The position numbers were made by a program, and so were the translations under genes. Below are positions 29,346 through 32,320 of a stretch of 32,320 bases of DNA, one piece after another (positions within the stretch are counted from its first letter, which is position 1; each line of letters starts with the position of its first letter). The notes under the pieces were generated by a model. That model was not told the DNA's origin and ran no database searches. It was given only the letters and a program-made list of their open reading frames with translations. The stretch is from a virus: the IMG/VR virus record IMGVR_UViG_3300007734_000579, positions 1 through 32,320 of that record. One strand, 5' to 3'.

Positions 29346-29745
29346 ACACTTTCCGGACTACGAGTATTGCGAAACACCAAAAGACAAACCCGCAGACATT
29401 GACGCGATATTGATTAAACAAAATCAAATCATGCGGGTGGTCGAAACCAAATGCAGAGACTTGACCATTGAGGAATTTATTGGACGATTTAATTATCAGT
29501 GGCTGGTGACATTTGACAAACTTGAAAAGGGCCGGAAAATATCTCATGCAATGCAAGTGCCATTTATTGGATTCTTGTATTTAATGCAGTCCGATTTACT
29601 TCTTGTCCAACAAATATCAAACGAGCACAGCTATGTGCCGGAAATAACCATAATGATGACCGAGACACAAAAAACAATTAACGGTGGTCGAATAACTCGA
29701 TCAAACGCTTATATCGACATGAGCAACGCAACACAATTAAAATGA
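29275..29745 (+). CDS. PD-(D/E)XK-type nuclease-like protein (156 aa)
   Basis: The protein contains DIDAILIKQNQIMRVVETKC (about residues 41-60): an acidic strand with Asp41/Asp43 followed by VETK (Glu57-x-Lys59), the D...ExK arrangement of restriction-like nuclease folds. RESLKAEARAMAIFAKHFPD precedes it. ATG 29275 is preferred over TTG 29272 because of AAGGAG upstream and TGATG coupling. It lies in a recombination gene run with rusA and ninB, so a role in DNA processing is likely. Substrate is unknown. Full catalytic competence cannot be judged from sequence alone. Confidence 0.72.
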   Translation: MDIKTPRGRESLKAEARAMAIFAKHFPDYEYCETPKDKPADIDAILIKQNQIMRVVETKCRDLTIEEFIGRFNYQWLVTFDKLEKGRKISHAMQVPFIGFLYLMQSDLLLVQQISNEHSYVPEITIMMTETQKTINGGRITRSNAYIDMSNATQLK

Positions 29746-30158
29746 TTCAAATATTTTTTACTGTCCCACAAGTTTCCGGAAAAGGTAGACCCCGCTTTGC
29801 ACGACAAGGAACCTTTGTCAAAACTTACACCGATGCAAAGACTTTGACCTATGAAAGATCGATACAGACCTATGCCAAACAAGCGATGGGGTCTACAAGC
29901 CCTCTAATCGGTGCTGTAGCGGCTTATCTTTACATTGGAATACCCATACCGCCATCCTACTCAAAAACGCGTCAAAAGGCTTGTATTGAAGGACTCGAAC
30001 GCCCGACCAAAAAGCCCGACATTGACAACATCGTGAAAGCTGTATTGGATGGGATGAATGGCATCGTGTATCTTGATGACAAACAAGTGGTTGATTTGCA
30101 CTTGACGAAGGTTTATTCTTCAAAAGAAGGAATAGATATTATGGTGAAAGAAATATGA
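29742..30158 (+). CDS. rusA: RusA-like Holliday junction resolvase
   Basis: This 138-aa resolvase has the N-terminal QVSGKGRPRFARQG (about 10-23) and the catalytic segment KPDIDNIVKAVLDGMNGIVY (91-110) followed by LDDKQV (111-116). Candidate metal ligands are Asp93, Asp95 and Asp112/Asp113, with Lys99 conserved. It is expected to cut four-way DNA junctions made by recombination and to debranch replicating DNA before packaging. Start overlaps the nuclease stop (ATGA) and stop overlaps the ninB start (ATGA). Confidence 0.92.
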   Translation: MIQIFFTVPQVSGKGRPRFARQGTFVKTYTDAKTLTYERSIQTYAKQAMGSTSPLIGAVAAYLYIGIPIPPSYSKTRQKACIEGLERPTKKPDIDNIVKAVLDGMNGIVYLDDKQVVDLHLTKVYSSKEGIDIMVKEI

Positions 30159-30559
30159 ACATCACTTTATATAACCCACAGCAAGGACACGCAGTTTTAA
30201 AAGACTTGTGGCCTAAGATCAAAGCCACATTGATGACCGGACAGAAACTGCGGATTGAAATAAAACAATCTCGTAGAAGCGCAGAACAGAATGATATGTT
30301 TCATGGCATCATTCATAAAATATATATTGCGATGAAGGGCGCGGGTTCAAAATGGACTGCGGACGATTGGAAACGATTATTGATAGACCAATGGGCGCAT
30401 GAGACTAATCGCAAGATCGGAAAGGTAGCCCCGTCACTTGATGGCGAAAGGGTGGTTCAATTGGGGTTGCAGTCTCACAAGTTCACGATTGAGGATGGAA
30501 GCGAGTTCATAGAATGGCTGCTTGCATGGTCAGCAGACAAAGGAATTGATGTAGCATAG
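30155..30559 (+). CDS. ninB: NinB (Orf-family) recombination protein
   Basis: This 134-aa protein matches the NinB/lambda Orf pattern: LRIEIKQSRRSAEQNDMFHG (about 30-49), then SKWTADDWKRLLIDQW (about 63-78) and the C-terminal IEDGSEFIEWLLAWSADKGI. NinB binds single-stranded DNA and assists recombination, acting as a RecFOR-type mediator in lambda. It is coupled to rusA by ATGA. The stop TAG 30557-30559 is directly followed by the structured non-coding region. Confidence 0.9.
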   Translation: MNITLYNPQQGHAVLKDLWPKIKATLMTGQKLRIEIKQSRRSAEQNDMFHGIIHKIYIAMKGAGSKWTADDWKRLLIDQWAHETNRKIGKVAPSLDGERVVQLGLQSHKFTIEDGSEFIEWLLAWSADKGIDVA

Positions 30560-30790
30560 AGGTGTTGGTGTAAACTGTTTGGCTCCGTGGGACTTCCGTT
30601 CAGTTGCGCCCAACCCTGCCATAAGGGAGACACCAACCAACACGCATGGGGATTGCCAGCCACCGGTAGCCAATTGAGGCTTCTTGCTCGTTGGACAAAC
30701 AGTCTCCAGCCGTGTTGGTGAATGAAGATCCCGCAAAAAGTCAGCGAGCCGTCTGAGCCATGTCGGGGATAAACGGCCCACCAACAACCT
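30560..30790 (+). ncRNA. Candidate structured RNA 2 between ninB and ybcO-like gene
   Basis: The 231 nt contain no supported gene and fold on themselves from end to end. Closing helix P1: 30560-30570 with 30779-30790, 11 bp with one bulged A (30787). Helix P3: ACCAACACG..TGGGGATTG (30636-30655) with CAGTCTCCA..CGTGTTGGT (30700-30719), 18 bp including two G-U and one 2x2 internal loop. Hairpin inside P3: CCAA..GAG (30670-30678) with CTC.TTGG (30687-30694). Hairpin TGGGACT (30588-30594) with AGT....CCCA (30602-30612). A 3' hairpin TCAG (30741-30744)/CTGA (30753-30756) whose loop GCCGT (30748-30752) can pair with ACGGC (30773-30777), a pseudoknot. The pairing GTTGGTGT (30564-30571) with ACACCAAC (30630-30637) would compete with P1. 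No promoter is obvious, so it is probably part of the operon transcript. Function unknown. Confidence 0.65.
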
Positions 30791-30802
30791 ATAAGGATGC
30801 TC

Positions 30803-31138
30803 ATGGGCTTGATGTTTCCCAAGTACACCTACTTTCGAAGCAAGACCCACCTCAAGAATGTGGCATCTTTGCTTTGTCAGCACTGTGGACGGGACGGGTC
30901 AGTACAAGCGGCACATTCCAATTGGTCGGAGCATGGTAAGGGCAGAGGCATAAAGGCAAGCGATATTTACACCGCTGCGCTCTGTCAAGACTGCCATCAA
31001 GAGCTAGATCAAGGAAAACATCTGTCCAAAGACGAGAGAAAACGCCTATGGATAGAGGCTCACAAGAAAACGGTCTTTACAATGCAGATGTTGGATTTGT
31101 GGCCAAGAGACATTGGAATACCGCTAGAATACGATTAA
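30803..31138 (+). CDS. YbcO-like (DUF1364) HNH-type protein
   Basis: This 111-aa protein matches the YbcO/DUF1364 family of lambdoid phages and prophages: FRSKTHLKNVASLLCQHCGR (11-30), GSVQAAHSNW, GIKASDIYTAALCQDCHQEL (49-68). Candidate zinc or active-site residues are Cys25, Cys28, His38, Cys61, Cys64 and His65. The family is a treble-clef HNH-like putative nuclease in ninB/rusA neighbourhoods. ATG 30803 is chosen because AAGGA (30793-30797) is correctly spaced; ATG 30797 overlaps that sequence. The last gene of the rightward early operon, followed by a terminator. Confidence 0.88.
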   Translation: MGLMFPKYTYFRSKTHLKNVASLLCQHCGRDGSVQAAHSNWSEHGKGRGIKASDIYTAALCQDCHQELDQGKHLSKDERKRLWIEAHKKTVFTMQMLDLWPRDIGIPLEYD

Positions 31139-31177
31139 CCGATGCTGGTGGTCTTTCCTCCCACAAGTGAACAGTCT

Positions 31178-31205
31178 GAGGCCGGGGCTTCGGCCCCTCT
31201 TTTTT
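31178..31205 (+). terminator. Intrinsic terminator of the rightward early operon
   Basis: GGGGC (31184-31188), tetraloop TTCG and GCCCC (31193-31197) are followed by TC and six Ts (31200-31205). The UUCG tetraloop and T-tract make it a strong terminator between the early operon and the late genes. Confidence 0.9.
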
Positions 31206-31215
31206 AAGGGTTTAT

Positions 31216-31671
31216 ATGACCGGACTTCTTGCCCCTGCTGCTGAAATCAGCATTGAGATCAAACAAAGCAAAGCAATGGATGAGGGCGATTCATGCCCCG
31301 TTGCCACTCAAGATGTTGAGGCGAACTTGAAGTGTCGCCAAAAAGCAATTGACAAGGCGATGTATGGGCCGATGAACCCAAACGAACCGAATAATGACTA
31401 TTGGCGCAAGCTGGCAAGCGGTTGGCGGCTTTCTGCTGACCAAGCAAAGAAATCGCGGTGCGGTAACTGTGCGGCATTCATTCAGACCACTAAGATGCTG
31501 GACTGCATCGATAAGGGCATGGGTGAGGACACAGACGCATGGGATGTGATTGAAGCGGGTGATTTGGGTTATTGTGAGGTGTGGGACTTCAAATGTGCCT
31601 CTAAACGCACTTGCTCGGCATGGATTGTTGGTGGCCCGATTACTGATGAATCGGAAGGTGAAGCAGAATGA
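31216..31671 (+). CDS. Conserved Cys-rich phage protein (151 aa)
   Basis: The second half contains SRCGNCAAFIQTTKMLDCID (about 80-99) and GDLGYCEVWDFKCASKRTC (about 115-133), six regularly spaced cysteines that suggest a metal or iron-sulfur site. I recall the signature CGNCAAF...DLGYC..WDFKC...RTC.AW..GGPIT from podovirus and T4-like phage proteins of unknown function. The start has AAGGG five bases upstream, directly after the terminator. It opens the cluster of small genes that leads across the genome junction into the methylase and terminase. It may be a late or virion protein (inference). Confidence 0.75.
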   Translation: MTGLLAPAAEISIEIKQSKAMDEGDSCPVATQDVEANLKCRQKAIDKAMYGPMNPNEPNNDYWRKLASGWRLSADQAKKSRCGNCAAFIQTTKMLDCIDKGMGEDTDAWDVIEAGDLGYCEVWDFKCASKRTCSAWIVGGPITDESEGEAE

Positions 31672-31844
31672 TGAAAATGAAGATGACCCCTGCCGGACAA
31701 AAGAAGGTCGGCAAAGTAATGCACGAATACAAGATGGGTGAACTGCACTCCGGAAAAGGCGGGAAAGTGGTGAAGAACCCCAAACAAGCCATTGCCATCA
31801 GTCTGAGTGAGGCGGCAAAGGTCATGAAAAAGAGGATGAAATGA
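31668..31844 (+). CDS. DUF6496-like small basic protein (58 aa)
   Basis: The protein contains KKVGKVMHEYKMGELHSGKG then KVVKNPKQAIAISLSEA and ends KVMKKRMK, matching the DUF6496 pattern (VGKVMHE.K.G.LHSGK.GK.VKN.KQAIAIALSEA). Such proteins are found in many phages. The Lys-rich, Met-rich sequence suggests a nucleic-acid or structural role. Start overlaps the previous stop (ATGA); stop overlaps the next start. Confidence 0.82.
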   Translation: MMKMKMTPAGQKKVGKVMHEYKMGELHSGKGGKVVKNPKQAIAISLSEAAKVMKKRMK

Positions 31845-31996
31845 AAGGCTTGTACGCCAACATTCATGCCAAACAAGAGCGCATAAAGGCTCAAAAGGCT
31901 GCGGGTGTAAAGCCCGAGCGCATGAGAAAAGTCGGCTCAAAGGGTGCGCCCACTGCGGCTGCATTCAAGGCTGCTGCTAAAACCGCAAAGAAATGA
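31841..31996 (+). CDS. Small basic phage protein (51 aa)
   Basis: The sequence MKGLYANIHAKQERIKAQKA, then AGVKPERMRKVGSKGAPTAA and KAAAKTAKK is a recurrent phage small-protein pattern (GLYANIHAK..RI...G..KMRK.G..GAPT..AF..AAKTAK). It is very basic and Ala-rich. It is commonly found next to the previous family, as here. Function is unknown; DNA binding or condensation in the capsid is possible (inference). Confidence 0.8.
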   Translation: MKGLYANIHAKQERIKAQKAAGVKPERMRKVGSKGAPTAAAFKAAAKTAKK

Positions 31997-32250
31997 AAGA
32001 CCCAAGACTTGCAAGGGCTGGTGTGAGTGGGTACAACAAACCCAAAGCCACCCCATCGCACCCAACCAAAAGTCATGTGGTGGTGGCAAAGAGTGGGGAC
32101 GAGATCAGAACCATTCGATTTGGACAGCAAGGTGTAAAAGGCTCACCGGACGGGACAAAGCGCAACGAAGCATTTAAGGCCCGACACGCTGACAACATTG
32201 CTAAGGGCAAGATGAGTGCGGCATATTGGGCCAATAAAGTAAAGTGGTGA
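31993..32250 (+). CDS. DUF6321-like small basic protein (85 aa)
   Basis: The protein begins MKDPRLARAGVSGYNKPKAT and contains PSHPTKSHVVVAKSGDEIRT and FGQQGVKGSP, then RHADNIAKGKMSAAYWANKV near the end. I associate this ending (FKARH..NI.KGKMSAAYWA.KVKW) with a small basic protein family found in many phages, probably DUF6321. Function unknown. It is coupled to the previous gene by ATGA. Its last 19 codons are repeated at the start of the window, where a TGG-to-TGA change would shorten the protein by seven residues. Confidence 0.8.
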   Translation: MKDPRLARAGVSGYNKPKATPSHPTKSHVVVAKSGDEIRTIRFGQQGVKGSPDGTKRNEAFKARHADNIAKGKMSAAYWANKVKW

Positions 32251-32320
32251 CAAATTGTAACAATCACCAAACCGAAAGGAAGTGATGGACAGAAAACTTG
32301 AGTGGCGACAGATCGCTGAT
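32194..32320. repeat. Right copy of 127-bp terminal repeat (contig overlap)
   Basis: These bases match 1-127 with one mismatch (G32229 against A36). The last 91 bases are identical. See the left copy. Confidence 0.95.
32285..32320 (+). CDS. Partial start of the ParB-methyltransferase gene (duplicate of 92-127)
   Basis: This is the first 12 codons of the gene annotated at 92-1357, cut by the window end. It is the same gene seen twice through the terminal overlap. Confidence 0.9.
   Translation, partial: MDRKLEWRQIAD

Noticed and set aside
30475-30883. Two overlapping minus-strand reading frames of 117 aa each across the ninB-ybcO gap
   Set aside because: They run against the operon, cover parts of ninB and the ybcO-like gene and have no ribosome site. 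The gap is better explained by RNA structure, whose self-complementarity tends to keep both strands open.
1-32320. tRNA genes, CRISPR arrays, insertion sequences
   Set aside because: I looked for T-arm consensus (GGTTCGA-like) within cloverleaf context, regularly spaced direct repeats and transposase motifs, and saw none.
1-32320. Integrase, excisionase or attachment site indicating a temperate phage
   Set aside because: No tyrosine or serine recombinase motif, no CI/Cro-like gene pair and no candidate att core seen. The lifestyle remains open because small unknown genes could hide regulators.

Overview
This window is an essentially complete genome of a tailed bacteriophage, about 32.2 kb. 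Bases 1-127 recur as the last 127 bases (32194-32320) with a single mismatch, so the sequence is circular, circularly permuted or terminally redundant, with 32,193 unique bases. Gene content indicates a short-tailed (podovirus-like) phage: it has terminase, P22/SU10-like portal, scaffold, SU10-type major capsid protein, adaptor, nozzle-like tail protein, candidate ejection proteins and one tail fibre. I see no tape measure, tail tube or sheath. Many small accessory genes resemble families I know from phages of Burkholderiales (freshwater Comamonadaceae, Polynucleobacter). That host call is inference from family resemblance. I see no integrase and no CI-like repressor.

Layout, + strand unless stated. 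Across the end junction, small basic proteins (31668-32250) lead into a ParB/DNA-methyltransferase fusion (92-1357). The head and packaging genes follow: small and large terminase, portal, a 739-aa candidate ejection protein, a small protein, scaffold and capsid (1360-9345), closed by a terminator. The tail block (9386-18654) holds the adaptor, repeat-rich surface proteins, nozzle and three candidate internal virion proteins. The tail fibre, an inserted HNH endonuclease and a tail accessory protein follow (18664-20675). The lysis region (20666-23664) has several small membrane proteins, two holin candidates, a lipoprotein, a nested Rz/Rz1 spanin pair and a GH19 endolysin.

A minus-strand early operon runs from 27737 down to 23643. 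It carries an ERF annealing protein, a YqaJ exonuclease (a two-component recombinase), an HTH protein and many small proteins, nearly all translationally coupled. A divergent control region (27738-27860) with two dyad elements separates it from a + strand early operon. That operon holds a Cys-rich exported peptide, a replication-type protein, a PD-(D/E)XK nuclease, RusA resolvase, NinB and a YbcO/DUF1364 HNH protein, and ends in a terminator at about 31205.

The most striking content is non-coding. Two intergenic regions of the rightward early operon look like structured RNAs. The first (28234-28390) follows a promoter with perfect -35 and -10 hexamers; it begins with an 8-bp hairpin at the predicted +1, contains a 27-position long hairpin ending in a U-tract, and can form a 14-bp pseudoknot. 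The second (30560-30790) fills the gap between ninB and ybcO; it is closed by an 11-bp helix and contains an 18-bp helix plus further hairpins. I do not recognise either as a known family. All pairings were read by eye from the sequence and need computational and comparative checks.
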